This document shows positions 35,572 through 43,663 of a DNA stretch of 64,000 bases, piece after piece. The stretch's first letter is position 1, and each line of letters begins with the position of its first letter. The notes below the pieces were generated by a model that had not been told where the DNA came from, ran no database searches, and saw only the letters and a program-made list of their open reading frames with translations. The position numbers and the translations under genes were made by a program. Source of the DNA: an uncultured Tropicimonas sp. (GTDB lineage: Bacteria; Pseudomonadota; Alphaproteobacteria; Rhodobacterales; Rhodobacteraceae); assembly GCA_947497945.1 (NCBI GenBank), contig CANMIP010000006.1, forward strand, positions 124,001 through 188,000. The letters run 5' to 3'.

Positions 35572-36492
35572 ATGACTGGAAACGCCCTCATTCTCGGTCC
35601 GACAGGCCGCTTCGGGCGCCACGCTGCGGCGGCTTTCGAGGCCTCCGGCTGGACCGTGACCCGCTTTGATCGGGCGACCGGGACGTTGCGGGACGCCTGC
35701 CGGGGCGCCGATATCATCGTGAATGGCTGGAACCCTCCCTATCCGCGCTGGCAGGCCGAGTTGCCCGGCCAGACAGCCGAGCTCATCAAGCTCGCCGAGG
35801 CAAGCGGAGCGCGGGTGATCCTGCCCGGCAATGTCTACCCCTTCGGCGCAGCGGCCCCGGCGCGGTTGGCGGCCGAAGTCCCGCATGCCGCGACCAACCC
35901 GCTCGGGCGGGCGCGGGCGGAGATGGAAGCGGCCTGGGCGGGCTCGACGGCCCGCGTGCTGATCCTGCGCTGCGGCGATTTTCTCGATACCGAAGCCTCG
36001 GGGAACTGGTTCGACAAGATCCTCACCGCCAGACTCGCCGGCGGGCGGCTGACCTATCCCGGCCCGACCGATATTCCGCATGCCTGGGCCTATCTTCCGG
36101 ACGTGGCTCGGGCTGCGGTGGCCTTGGCGGCGCAGGCGGACAAACTGCCGCGTTTCGCCGATATCCCCTTCCCCGGCTACACGCTCACCGGCACAGAGAT
36201 GCGCGCGGCCCTGGAGAAGGTTACCGGGCGCGAGATCCGGCTCTCCCGCATGTCCTGGCTGCCGCTGCGACTCGCGGCACCGGTCTGGCCCCTTGGGCGG
36301 CACCTTGTGGAAATGTCCTATCTCTGGCGCAAGCCGCATTCCCTCGATGGGACAGCGTTTCGCGGCTGGTTGCCGGAGTTTCACGACACGCCGCTGGAAG
36401 AGGCGCTGGCCTCAGCGATCCACCACCAGGTCAACCCAGACAAGGCGGTGGCGGGAGGCCGCGCGCGCGGTGTCGAGCGCAGGCCCGCCTGA
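35572..36492 (+). CDS. NAD(P)-dependent epimerase/short-chain-type oxidoreductase
   Basis: A 306-residue Rossmann-fold protein. The N-terminal dinucleotide loop is L-G-P-T-G-R-F-G-R-H, with G-N-V-Y-P-F-G at the end of the fourth strand and a conserved P-H-A-W-A-Y-L-P-D-V-A-R-A region. The canonical Y-x-x-x-K is not evident, so catalysis is uncertain. It is probably controlled by the divergent LysR regulator. Its 3' end overlaps the convergent EEP gene by 81 bases. The ATG follows GAAAGGAAACATC. Confidence 0.75.
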   Translation: MTGNALILGPTGRFGRHAAAAFEASGWTVTRFDRATGTLRDACRGADIIVNGWNPPYPRWQAELPGQTAELIKLAEASGARVILPGNVYPFGAAAPARLAAEVPHAATNPLGRARAEMEAAWAGSTARVLILRCGDFLDTEASGNWFDKILTARLAGGRLTYPGPTDIPHAWAYLPDVARAAVALAAQADKLPRFADIPFPGYTLTGTEMRAALEKVTGREIRLSRMSWLPLRLAAPVWPLGRHLVEMSYLWRKPHSLDGTAFRGWLPEFHDTPLEEALASAIHHQVNPDKAVAGGRARGVERRPA

Positions 36493-37500
36493 CGGCCAGA
36501 ACACGCCGCTATCGGCGATGGTGAGGTCAGCCGAGGGCAGCACGTAATCGACCCGCAGGTTGCCGGGACCATCCTCGGCCACCGCACGCCAGTCGGCGGT
36601 GTCGAGGGCCGGGTCGCCTGTCTGGGCCGGGTCCGCTTCTGCTTTGCCGCCGGGGCTGGCCGGGCGCGGATCCTGGAGTCGGGAATCGGTGAGAAACCTG
36701 GCCATGACGGCGCGCAGGCCGTTCCCGTCCTGGGCGTCGAGATTGGCGTTGCCGAGCAGGACGAACGGGGGCGCCGGGGGCGCCAGCGCGAGATCGCCAT
36801 CCAGAAGGCGCGTCCACAGCCGCAACTCGTCGGCATTGCGCAACCCGTTGCGATCCTCCGGCCCGTCGAAGATCGGCGGGGTGGCGGCGAATGCAAGCAG
36901 GGTCAGCGCCGCGCGGCCAGGCCATCGAATCGGGACAAGCCAGTGGCCGGTCGTGGAAAGCCGCTGGATCTCGAGCGCCTCCGTGGATGGAAAAGGCGCG
37001 CCGCCCAGTTGCGGCAAGGTGGCGCCCGGCAAATCCTTCCACAGAAGGCCGGTGAGATCCTGCACGCCCTCCCGGTCAATCTCGTAGCGGCTCAGCAAGG
37101 CCATGCCGCCATCGCCGGCAAAGCGGCCATAACCCTGGGCGTCGCGCGGCTCGCCGGTGCGGCCATTGCCGTCGAGATCGAGCTTCGTCGCCATGCCGCT
37201 GTTGGGACGCAGGCTGAAACGATGCGGGTAGGTGGCACCGGCGGCGTCCAACTGGTCGGCGAAGGCGCCGAGCGCGACCTGGCCGGCATCATAATCGAAC
37301 CCGGTCAGCAGCAGGATATCCGGGTCGACCTCCGCGATCACCGCTACGGCGGCGGCAATCTGCGCGTCCTCGCTCTTGAGGATGTCGCGCAGCAGAAGGC
37401 CCGGCCCCTTCCGGGACAGCTCGGGCGAGAAACTGGCAATGCGAATTGTTTCGGCGCTCGCCGGACCGGCCAGCAGCAGCGCCAGCAGCGCCGCGATCAG
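36412..37500 (-). CDS. Endonuclease/exonuclease/phosphatase (EEP) family exported protein
   Basis: About 362 residues. A signal peptide (H/L-I-A-A-L-L-A-L-L-L-A-G-P-A-S-A-E) opens the protein, yet no ATG, GTG or TTG precedes it in frame nearby. The likely start is CTG at 37500, whose TG overlaps the TGA of the upstream membrane-protein gene; the only ATG (37623) would add 41 residues antisense-free but inside that gene. EEP signs: D-P-D-I-L-L-L-T-G-F-D, L-L-G-N-A-N-L-D, L-R-V-D-Y-V-L-P and a final S-R-H-R-L-V-W-V-D in place of S-D-H. It is probably a periplasmic phosphodiesterase-like protein of unknown substrate. Confidence 0.75.
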   Translation of the reverse strand: MIAALLALLLAGPASAETIRIASFSPELSRKGPGLLLRDILKSEDAQIAAAVAVIAEVDPDILLLTGFDYDAGQVALGAFADQLDAAGATYPHRFSLRPNSGMATKLDLDGNGRTGEPRDAQGYGRFAGDGGMALLSRYEIDREGVQDLTGLLWKDLPGATLPQLGGAPFPSTEALEIQRLSTTGHWLVPIRWPGRAALTLLAFAATPPIFDGPEDRNGLRNADELRLWTRLLDGDLALAPPAPPFVLLGNANLDAQDGNGLRAVMARFLTDSRLQDPRPASPGGKAEADPAQTGDPALDTADWRAVAEDGPGNLRVDYVLPSADLTIADSGVFWPSGGPALDTARAASRHRLVWVDLVVDR

Positions 37501-38336
37501 GTGGCGTAGACGTGTCCGCCTGCGTTGGCCAGCGTGCTTCGGCGCCGCATCTCCAGGATCATGTCCGCCAACCGTGACATGGCAATGCCGCGCATGAAGA
37601 GGCTCAGCGGAAGGAACGCCCATAGTGTCACCAGCCAGATCATCGTCTGTGTTTCGGTCAGCGAAGCCGCGCCGAACAACGTCTCCGCCGCTTCGCCGAT
37701 CACCGGGATCAGGAATGGCAGCAGAAAGCCTAATGCAAGGTTAATGCGCGCATCCCGGTTGAGACGACGCACGACATCGCCGCCGGCGGTCGGATCGAAG
37801 GTCGGCAGGTTGATCCAGACATTGAAGGCGCCCGAACGCGACGGCCAGTTCTTCAGTTTCAGGATCAGGTAGAAGAAGATGATCGCCATCAGGGAGATGA
37901 GATAGGCCATTCCGGCTGCGGCCCGCACCGTGTTCATATCGGCCTGGCTTGCGCTCTCAGGCATCGACATCAGCACCAGCCGCACCGGCGAATAGGAAAA
38001 GTCCAGCGCGGTGCCGACCAGAGATCCGATGGCGCCGATAAACAGCGTCAGGCCGCTTGGATCGAGCTTGCCGCGCGCCAGCAGCGACAGGATGAACAGC
38101 GTGGCAAAGAGCGCCAAGTAGCGGATTCGGTTGAAGGGGGGGGCGTCCCGGAACTCTATCAAGCTCGGGTAGGTGGACGCATATTCGGCCATGGTCAGCA
38201 CCGAGCAGGCCAAAGCCACCAGCACGATGATCTGGGAGGTCTCCCCCCTGACATTCGGCACGAGCAGGGAGGGCAGAAGGATCACCACCCCCACTAGTAT
38301 TGCGCGCGTGAGCGCACTTGTCGCCTTCGAGAACAC
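37497..38336 (-). CDS. Uncharacterised multi-pass membrane protein
   Basis: A 279-residue protein with about seven hydrophobic segments (e.g. A-I-L-V-G-V-V-I-L-L-P-S-L-L, L-I-S-L-M-A-I-I-F-F-Y-L-I-L, M-I-W-L-V-T-L-W-A-F-L-P). A soluble loop after residue 165 carries W-P-S-R-S-G-A-F-N-V-W-I-N-L-P-T-F-D-P. I do not recognise a family. Its stop is coupled to the EEP gene, so the pair may act together in the envelope. Confidence 0.7.
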   Translation of the reverse strand: MFSKATSALTRAILVGVVILLPSLLVPNVRGETSQIIVLVALACSVLTMAEYASTYPSLIEFRDAPPFNRIRYLALFATLFILSLLARGKLDPSGLTLFIGAIGSLVGTALDFSYSPVRLVLMSMPESASQADMNTVRAAAGMAYLISLMAIIFFYLILKLKNWPSRSGAFNVWINLPTFDPTAGGDVVRRLNRDARINLALGFLLPFLIPVIGEAAETLFGAASLTETQTMIWLVTLWAFLPLSLFMRGIAMSRLADMILEMRRRSTLANAGGHVYAT

Positions 38337-38718
38337 TGCTCGATCCCTCCATTCCGGACGGTCGCGTTTCGCTGACGCGGCCTTGTCCCGGTTTGGATGC
38401 GTCCAGCGGACGCTTTCCCCAACTCTCCGAAACTGATGCCGCGTTCGCCGCCGTCCCTCAAGACTTGCTTAAGGTTAATGAAACCATTCGGGCGGTTTTG
38501 CGTGTGGATTGGTGCCGCTTTGCATCAAGTTTGTGGACAATTAAAGGCAGCCGGTGGGAGGCGGGGGGCGCGGCACCTAGATGTTGTGGTCAGGCATAGA
38601 GGCGAATGAATGCGGAGCGCCGGGCAAGCCGCGCGCCTCTTGATTGCGCCTTGGTACGGGCTGCCCCGGAGGGCAGTCGGTGCGCCGCAGCAGGCAGCGC
38701 CTTCCCTATCGACCACAT
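38337..38718. other. Intergenic region, no gene seen
   Basis: 382 bases with no supported gene. Stops interrupt most frames and the few open frames are Arg/Gly-rich shadows. It contains AT-richer stretches around 38465-38545 (CTTAAGGTTAATGAAACC, TTTGTGGACAATTAAAGG) that may carry promoters. Confidence 0.45.
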
Positions 38719-38865
38719 TCAAGACAGCAATCCGGACAGTTCCCGATCCGTCTCCTGTGTTTGCGCGAGCAAGGATGTTCCCGTCCGCATGGCGGTGTGT
38801 GGCAAGGCGGGCAAAGCCAGGACCAAGGCAGTCGTCATCAGTAGTCGTTTCGTAAAAAGCCTCAT
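38719..38865 (-). CDS. Small exported protein candidate
   Basis: 48 residues beginning M-R-L-F-T-K-R-L-L-M-T-T-A-L-V-L-A-L-P-A, a well-formed signal peptide with two basic residues and a hydrophobic core. The mature part would be a short polar peptide (T-Q-E-T-D-R-E-L-S-G-L-L-S). A ribosome site is not clear. It may be a secreted peptide or the start of a decayed gene. Confidence 0.4.
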   Translation of the reverse strand: MRLFTKRLLMTTALVLALPALPHTAMRTGTSLLAQTQETDRELSGLLS

Positions 38866-39252
38866 GGGATAAGGTCTGCAAATGTCCAACACCTACGCTC
38901 AGATGCAAAATGAACCACGAAAATGCCTGTTTTTTGCGTGTCTCGCTGCGGCGGTTATGTTCTTGCCCTCGCTGTTAGCGCTGCATGGAGCGCCGCCGTC
39001 GCGGGGGGGTATGCCGCCGGGGCAATTGACGAGGACAAGGGCGGGCCGTGAAACGAGCCGCGTCCCCCTTTGCCGCCGGAAAACCACCGGAGCATCGGGA
39101 GCCGCGCCCGTGGGGGTGCGGCTCCGTTTGGTGTCGGATCTGAGGGGACGCTGCGCGGCAGTGGCGAGCGAGGTGGCACGGGGCCGCGGCCGCAGGGTGG
39201 CGGCCACGACAGCCCGTCGAGCACTCGGGGGCAGGCGCCCATTCCGTCCGGG
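38866..39252. other. GC-rich intergenic region with hairpin; possible micro-ORF
   Basis: 387 bases beside leuD. A 43-codon plus-strand ORF at 38923-39051 (M-P-V-F-C-V-S-R-C-G-G-Y-V-L-A-L-A) looks weakly like a signal peptide but has no ribosome site. An 8-bp perfect stem GGAGCCGC / GCGGCTCC lies at 39098-39125, followed by GTTTGGTG. The remainder is GC-rich and repetitive without a gene. Confidence 0.4.
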
Positions 39253-39858
39253 TCAGACCCAGGGGCGGGCCTGGGAAGCCTGTTCCTCGAACGTATCGAT
39301 CGAGGCAACCTTCTCGAGGGTCAGGCCGATATCGTCGAGCCCGTTCAGCAGGCAGTGCTTCTTGAAGGCATCGACCTCGAAGGAAATCGTGCCGCCATCG
39401 GGGCCGGTGATGGTCTGGCTTTCGAGATCGACGGTGATGATGGCGTTGGAGCCGCGCTCGGCATCATCCATCAGCTTGTCGACCTCTTCCTGCGGCAGCG
39501 CGATCGGCAGGATGCCGTTCTTGAAGCAGTTGTTGAAGAAGATATCGGCGAAGCTCGGCGCGATAACGCAGGAGATGCCGAAATCCTTGATCGCCCAGGG
39601 CGCATGTTCGCGCGAGGAGCCGCAGCCGAAATTGTCGCCGGCAACGAGGATCTGCGCCTCGCGATAGGCCGGCTTGTTGAGGACGAAATCCTCGACCTCA
39701 TTGCCCTCGGAATCGTAGCGCATCTCGTCGAAGAGGTTCACGCCAAGCCCGGAGCGCTTGATCGTCTTGAGGAATTGCTTGGGGATGATCATGTCGGTGT
39801 CGACATTGATCAGCGGCATCGGCGCCGCGATCCCGGTCAGCGTGGTGAACTTGTCCAT
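39253..39858 (-). CDS. leuD: 3-isopropylmalate dehydratase small subunit
   Basis: A 201-residue aconitase swivel-domain subunit. It has [12 protein letters not shown] at the start and [14 protein letters not shown], the LeuD substrate-specificity loop. With LeuC it isomerises 2-isopropylmalate to 3-isopropylmalate. It lies downstream of leuC with an HdeD-type gene between them, so all three may share a transcript. Confidence 0.95.
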   Translation of the reverse strand: MDKFTTLTGIAAPMPLINVDTDMIIPKQFLKTIKRSGLGVNLFDEMRYDSEGNEVEDFVLNKPAYREAQILVAGDNFGCGSSREHAPWAIKDFGISCVIAPSFADIFFNNCFKNGILPIALPQEEVDKLMDDAERGSNAIITVDLESQTITGPDGGTISFEVDAFKKHCLLNGLDDIGLTLEKVASIDTFEEQASQARPWV

Positions 39859-39947
39859 GTCTGTTTCCTTCTGGCTCTGCCGGGGGACGGGCCGCCCGGT
39901 GGCTCGGATCGTGTGGACGCGGCCCGGCGGGGGCCGCGGATTTCATC

Positions 39948-40472
39948 TCAGAATTCGTCGCTATGGGCGCGCAGGAAGAGGGCGAGCACGGTCAGCGCGG
40001 CGCCGTTGAAAAGCAGTTCGACACCAAGCAGGATGCCGAGCAGCTTCTCGCTCGCCTGCAAGAAATTGGCGAGGAGAGCTCCCGCCAGCAGGATCGAGAG
40101 CGAGCCGGTGACCAGCATCATCCAGTAATACCCGGTCTGCCGCATACGGAAGGCCGAGAAGAGGCGGACGACGCCGGCAACCGCGATCACCAGCGTGATC
40201 ACGGCCGTGATGGACATCGTTCCCTCCAGCGGGTTGCGCATGAAGGACCAGCCGAGCCCGGCGATCAGGAGACCCAGCCCCACCGAGAGGAGCTTGTTCC
40301 AGATCCCGGAATCCCGGATGCCGATCACGGCCTGCACGCCGCCTGCCAGCAGCAGCATCGAACCGGTGACCCAGACAATGGCGATGGAGACTGCAACCGC
40401 GTTGGCCAGGGCAAGAAGCCCGAGCACAACCGACAGCAGGCCGGCGATCAGCCACCTGGCCCATTCACTCAT
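39948..40472 (-). CDS. Second HdeD family (DUF308) membrane protein
   Basis: 174 residues, six hydrophobic segments in the same three-pair pattern as the protein at 3877. Parallel motifs: L-V-I-A-V-A-G-V-V-R-L-F-S-A-F-R in place of A-M-F-I-A-S-G-I-A-K-I-V-L-S-F, and G-I-L-L-G-V-E-L-L-F-N-G versus G-L-L-L-G-I-N-L-L-F-D-G. The start at 40472 (M-S-E-W-A-R-W) is preferred; ATG 40499 would add nine residues. It is inserted between leuC and leuD. Function unknown; acid-stress role only by family. Confidence 0.8.
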   Translation of the reverse strand: MSEWARWLIAGLLSVVLGLLALANAVAVSIAIVWVTGSMLLLAGGVQAVIGIRDSGIWNKLLSVGLGLLIAGLGWSFMRNPLEGTMSITAVITLVIAVAGVVRLFSAFRMRQTGYYWMMLVTGSLSILLAGALLANFLQASEKLLGILLGVELLFNGAALTVLALFLRAHSDEF

Positions 40473-40515
40473 GACGCGTATCCCTGCCCAGTCCAACATA
40501 CCAGTTGCCGCGACC

Positions 40516-41922
40516 TTACATCACTTCCCGGACATCCGTCAGCTTGCCGCTGATAGCAGCGGCGGCGGCCATGGCGGGGCTCATCAGGTGGGTGCGGCCC
40601 CTGAAGCCCTGGCGGCCTTCGAAGTTCCGGTTCGACGTCGACGCACAGCGTTCCTGCGGCGCGAGCTGGTCGGGGTTCATGGCAAGGCACATGGAGCAGC
40701 CCGCAAGGCGCCACTCGAAGCCGGCGGCCTCGAAGATCTCGGAGAGACCCTCTTCCTCGGCCTGTGCCCGCACGAGACCGGAGCCCGGCACGACCATGCC
40801 GCGCACGCCCTCGGCGATCTTCTTGCCCTTCACGATCTCGGCCGCGGCCCGCAGGTCCTCGATCCGGCCATTGGTGCAGGAGCCGATGAAGACGGCGTCG
40901 ATGGAGACATCGGAGAGCGGGGTGCCCGGCACCAGGCCCATATATTCCAGCGAGCGGCGCGCGGCGTCGACCTTGCCGCCCTGGAAATCCTCCGGGGAGG
41001 GCACGACATCGGTGATCGGCAGGACATCCTCGGGCGAGGTGCCCCAGGTGACGACCGGCGCGATATCCTCGCCCTTCAACGTCACAACCTTGTCGAACTC
41101 GGCGTCCTCGTCGGTGAAGAGCGTCTTCCACCAGATCAGCGCGGCTTCCCATTGCGCGCCCTTCGGCGCGTGCGGGCGGCCCATGACATAGTCGAAGGTC
41201 TTCTCGTCCGGCGCGATCAGGCCGGCGCGGGCGCCGCCCTCGATGGCCATGTTGCAGACGGTCATGCGGCCTTCCATCGACAGGTCGCGGATCGCCTCGC
41301 CGCAATATTCGATGACGTAGCCGGTGCCGCCGGCGGTGCCGGTCTCGCCGATCACCGCAAGCGTGATGTCCTTGGCGGTCACACCCGGCATGAGCTTGCC
41401 GGTGATCTCGACCTTCATGTTCTTGGACTTTTTCTGGATCAGCGTTTGCGTGGCCAGAACATGCTCGACCTCGGAGGTGCCGATGCCATGGGCCAGCGCG
41501 CCGAATGCGCCATGGGTCGCGGTGTGGCTGTCGCCACAGACGACGGTCATGCCCGGCAGCGTCCAGCCCTGCTCGGGGCCGACGATATGCACGATGCCCT
41601 GGCGGATATCGGTCACCGGGTAGTAGTGGATGCCAAATTCCTTGGCATTTGTGTCAAGTGCTGCGACCTGGATGCGGCTGTCCTCGGTCATGTTGGACGG
41701 GTCTTCGCGGCCCGCCGTCGTCGGCACGTTATGGTCCGGAACGGCGATGGTCTTCTCCGGCGCGCGCACTTGGCGGCCGGCCATGCGCAGTCCTTCGAAG
41801 GCCTGCGGGCTGGTCACCTCGTGGACGAGGTGGCGGTCGATATAGAGCAGACAAGTGCCGTCCTCGGCTTCATGGGCGACATGGGCGTCCCAGATCTTGT
41901 CGTAGAGTGTCTTGCCAGTCAT
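40516..41922 (-). CDS. leuC: 3-isopropylmalate dehydratase large subunit
   Basis: A 468-residue aconitase-family subunit carrying a [4Fe-4S] cluster. Cluster cysteines are in F-I-G-S-C-T-N-G-R and [11 protein letters not shown]. It also has [14 protein letters not shown] and an N-terminal [10 protein letters not shown]. It starts the leuC-HdeD-leuD group; a 28-codon ORF with its own ribosome site lies upstream and may be a leader. Confidence 0.97.
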   Translation of the reverse strand: MTGKTLYDKIWDAHVAHEAEDGTCLLYIDRHLVHEVTSPQAFEGLRMAGRQVRAPEKTIAVPDHNVPTTAGREDPSNMTEDSRIQVAALDTNAKEFGIHYYPVTDIRQGIVHIVGPEQGWTLPGMTVVCGDSHTATHGAFGALAHGIGTSEVEHVLATQTLIQKKSKNMKVEITGKLMPGVTAKDITLAVIGETGTAGGTGYVIEYCGEAIRDLSMEGRMTVCNMAIEGGARAGLIAPDEKTFDYVMGRPHAPKGAQWEAALIWWKTLFTDEDAEFDKVVTLKGEDIAPVVTWGTSPEDVLPITDVVPSPEDFQGGKVDAARRSLEYMGLVPGTPLSDVSIDAVFIGSCTNGRIEDLRAAAEIVKGKKIAEGVRGMVVPGSGLVRAQAEEEGLSEIFEAAGFEWRLAGCSMCLAMNPDQLAPQERCASTSNRNFEGRQGFRGRTHLMSPAMAAAAAISGKLTDVREVM

Positions 41923-42229
41923 GTGGGGGTCTCTCCCTGCGGGGTATCTGAAGTCGACATGCGAAAGGGGCGCCGCGCGCGAAGCGGACGCCGGGCGCGC
42001 CTCAAAGGAGGCCGGTTACGCGGCGGGTCTGACCGTGAAAGCGCCATGGCAGGCGCGCGTGGTCGTCCATGTCGAAATTCTTTGCCATGGCCGCTCCGAT
42101 AGCGCAGCCGCGCCTTGCAAGCAAGGCACAGTCGCGACTCGACAGAATGCCGCAGGGGTTGATTTCCCGCCGCCCAACGCTTTTATGCACCTCTGTCTTC
42201 CCGAAAACTTCAGATTTGTGAGGCCTCCG
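41923..42229. other. Intergenic: leuC leader region
   Basis: 307 bases between leuC and the small plus-strand gene at 42230. It holds the 28-codon ORF at 42002-42088 and, between that ORF and leuC, a GC-rich self-complementary stretch (about 41965-42003, GGCGC / GCGCC arms) followed on the minus strand by CCCTTTC. Confidence 0.45.
42002..42088 (-). CDS. Possible leader peptide ORF upstream of leuC
   Basis: 28 codons, [14 protein letters not shown] ending G-L-L-stop. A CGGAG lies 5-6 bases before the ATG. The last two sense codons are leucine codons (CTC CTT), and a GC-rich hairpin-forming stretch follows before leuC, an arrangement that could allow leucine-dependent attenuation. Only three Leu codons are present, so this is weak. 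Confidence 0.35.
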   Translation of the reverse strand: MAKNFDMDDHARLPWRFHGQTRRVTGLL

Positions 42230-42376
42230 ATGCGTCGGGTCTATAGCAACGTTCATATCGCCCTGATCTCCGCCCTGCTTCTGGCCGTGGTGGCCTTCGA
42301 GGCAGGTGCCATCCAGCACGCCCCACTGGGGGCGTCTGACACTGGCGCGGTCTATTCCGCCTTGGAAGTCCGCTGA
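42230..42376 (+). CDS. Small exported protein of unknown function
   Basis: 48 residues: M-R-R-V-Y-S-N-V-H-I-A-L-I-S-A-L-L-L-A-V-V-A-F-E-A-G-A with a likely signal-peptidase site at A-G-A, then a short mature tail with A-S-D-T-G-A-V-Y-S-A-L-E-V. A weak GAGG site precedes the ATG. No family is recognised. It is 199 bases ahead of rsfS on the same strand. Confidence 0.5.
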   Translation: MRRVYSNVHIALISALLLAVVAFEAGAIQHAPLGASDTGAVYSALEVR

Positions 42377-42575
42377 AATGCCCGAATATCAGGCTGGTCG
42401 CGGCGATTTCAGCACATCTGCCCAGAGATTCGGCACTGTCGTTGAGGCGTCACAATCGGGATGCTATCGTGAAGATATGTCCAGCGCCGGGGCTCTGTCG
42501 GCGTGCAACCAGGAGGGCAATGTTCTGTCTCACCATGCGGAGGCCGCCACGCGAACGGCGGCAGAAGAGGCATCC

Positions 42576-42944
42576 ATGATGCCAGGCGAATTCAAATCGG
42601 CGCCGAAAGCTGCGCTGCTGGAACGCATCCTTTCCTCTCTCGATGAAGACAAGGCCGAGGACGTGGTCACGATCGACCTGCGCGGCAAATCCGAGATGGC
42701 CGACCAGATGGTCGTCTGCTCGGGGCGCTCAACGCGTCAGGTTGTGTCGATCGCGGAGAAGCTCGTCGAGCGGATCAAGGCCGATTTCGGCATCTCCTCG
42801 AAGATCGAGGGCAAGGATGCCGGCGACTGGGTCCTGATCGACGCGGGCGACGTGATTGTCCATGTGTTCCGGCCGGAAGTGCGCGAGTTCTACCAGCTTG
42901 AGAAGATGTGGCTCAGCCCGGGCAAGGCGGACGCGAAAGCCTGA
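42576..42944 (+). CDS. rsfS: Ribosome silencing factor RsfS
   Basis: A 122-residue protein that binds ribosomal protein uL14 and blocks subunit joining in slow growth. The family core is I-L-S-S-L-D-E-D-K-A-E-D-V-V-T-I-D-L-R-G-K-S, C-S-G-R-S-T-R-Q-V and the C-terminal D-V-I-V-H-V-F-R-P-E-V-R-E-F-Y. An AGAAGAGG precedes the double ATG at 42576; ATG 42477 would add 33 poorly conserved residues. Its stop overlaps the rlmH start as TGATG. Confidence 0.92.
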   Translation: MMPGEFKSAPKAALLERILSSLDEDKAEDVVTIDLRGKSEMADQMVVCSGRSTRQVVSIAEKLVERIKADFGISSKIEGKDAGDWVLIDAGDVIVHVFRPEVREFYQLEKMWLSPGKADAKA

Positions 42945-43414
42945 TGCGCCTGCAAATCGTGGCGGTCGGTCGTCTCAGGTCGGGGCCCGAATCCGAGCTG
43001 ATCGACGACTATCGTCGACGGGCGGAACGGACCGGGCGGCCGCTCGGCATCTCCTCGGTCTCGGTCATCGAGATCGACGAGCGCAAGGGCGGCTCGAAAT
43101 CCGGCGAGGCGGCGCTGCTTGAGAAAGCGCTGCCGAAAGGTGCGACGGTCGTCGCGCTGGACGAGCGCGGCAAGCTCCTCACCTCGCCCGACTTCGCGGC
43201 CCGGATCGCGGGCTGGCGCGACACTGGCTCCCAGGATCTCGCTTTTCTTATCGGCGGCGCGGATGGGCTGGACCAGGGCCTGGTCGCCCGGGCGGATTTC
43301 AAGCTCTCCTTTGGCAAGATGGTGTGGCCGCATATGCTGGCTCGCGTGATGCTGTCGGAACAGGTTTATCGGGCCGTGTCGATCCTGGCGGGCGCGCCGT
43401 ATCACCGGGTGTGA
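42944..43414 (+). CDS. rlmH: 23S rRNA pseudouridine(1915)-N3-methyltransferase RlmH
   Basis: A 156-residue SPOUT methyltransferase acting on m3-Psi1915 of 23S rRNA. The knot is formed by V-A-L-D-E-R-G-K-L-L-T-S, F-L-I-G-G-A-D-G-L and the C-terminal H-M-L-A-R-V-M-L-S-E-Q-V-Y-R-A-x-S-I ... P-Y-H-R. It is translationally coupled to rsfS (TGATG), the usual arrangement. Confidence 0.95.
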   Translation: MRLQIVAVGRLRSGPESELIDDYRRRAERTGRPLGISSVSVIEIDERKGGSKSGEAALLEKALPKGATVVALDERGKLLTSPDFAARIAGWRDTGSQDLAFLIGGADGLDQGLVARADFKLSFGKMVWPHMLARVMLSEQVYRAVSILAGAPYHRV

Positions 43415-43417
43415 CTG

Positions 43418-43582
43418 GTGGAAGCCAAACGCATGTTTCTTGCGGCGATCGGGCATGAACCCGGGCGTTTGAGACAAGGGTTCCGGCTTGTTTTGGCTAT
43501 GATTGCGGCAATTCTAGCGCTGATCGCTTTAGGTTTTCTGGCGCAGGTCATCTCGTATTGGCTTCAAACCCGGTGGGTTTGA
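43418..43582 (+). CDS. Small single-span membrane protein candidate
   Basis: 54 codons from GTG 43418 (49 from ATG 43433), starting 3 bases after the rlmH stop. A short basic/polar head (E-P-G-R-L-R-Q-G-F-R) precedes one strong hydrophobic helix V-L-A-M-I-A-A-I-L-A-L-I-A-L-G-F-L. It ends Y-W-L-Q-T-R-W-V. Position suggests co-transcription with rlmH. No family is recognised. Confidence 0.4.
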   Translation: MEAKRMFLAAIGHEPGRLRQGFRLVLAMIAAILALIALGFLAQVISYWLQTRWV

Positions 43583-43620
43583 GCGCCAATTTGCACACAA
43601 ACACGCCCTAGGTGCAGTGG

Positions 43621-43652
43621 CAGCGCCAACCCGTCCCGGTGGGTTGGCGCTG
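43621..43652. terminator. Bidirectional hairpin between convergent genes
   Basis: CAGCGCCAACCC and GGGTTGGCGCTG form a perfect 12-bp stem around GTCCCGGT. It sits between the rlmH unit (plus) and the glucosyl-3-phosphoglycerate synthase gene (minus). T-runs are absent but the stem is very stable. Confidence 0.6.
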
Positions 43653-43663
43653 GCACGCTTCAC

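Noticed and set aside
38882-39667. Plus-strand ORF beginning with a hydrophobic stretch
   Set aside because: It runs antisense into leuD and becomes Arg-rich; only its first part resembles a signal peptide.
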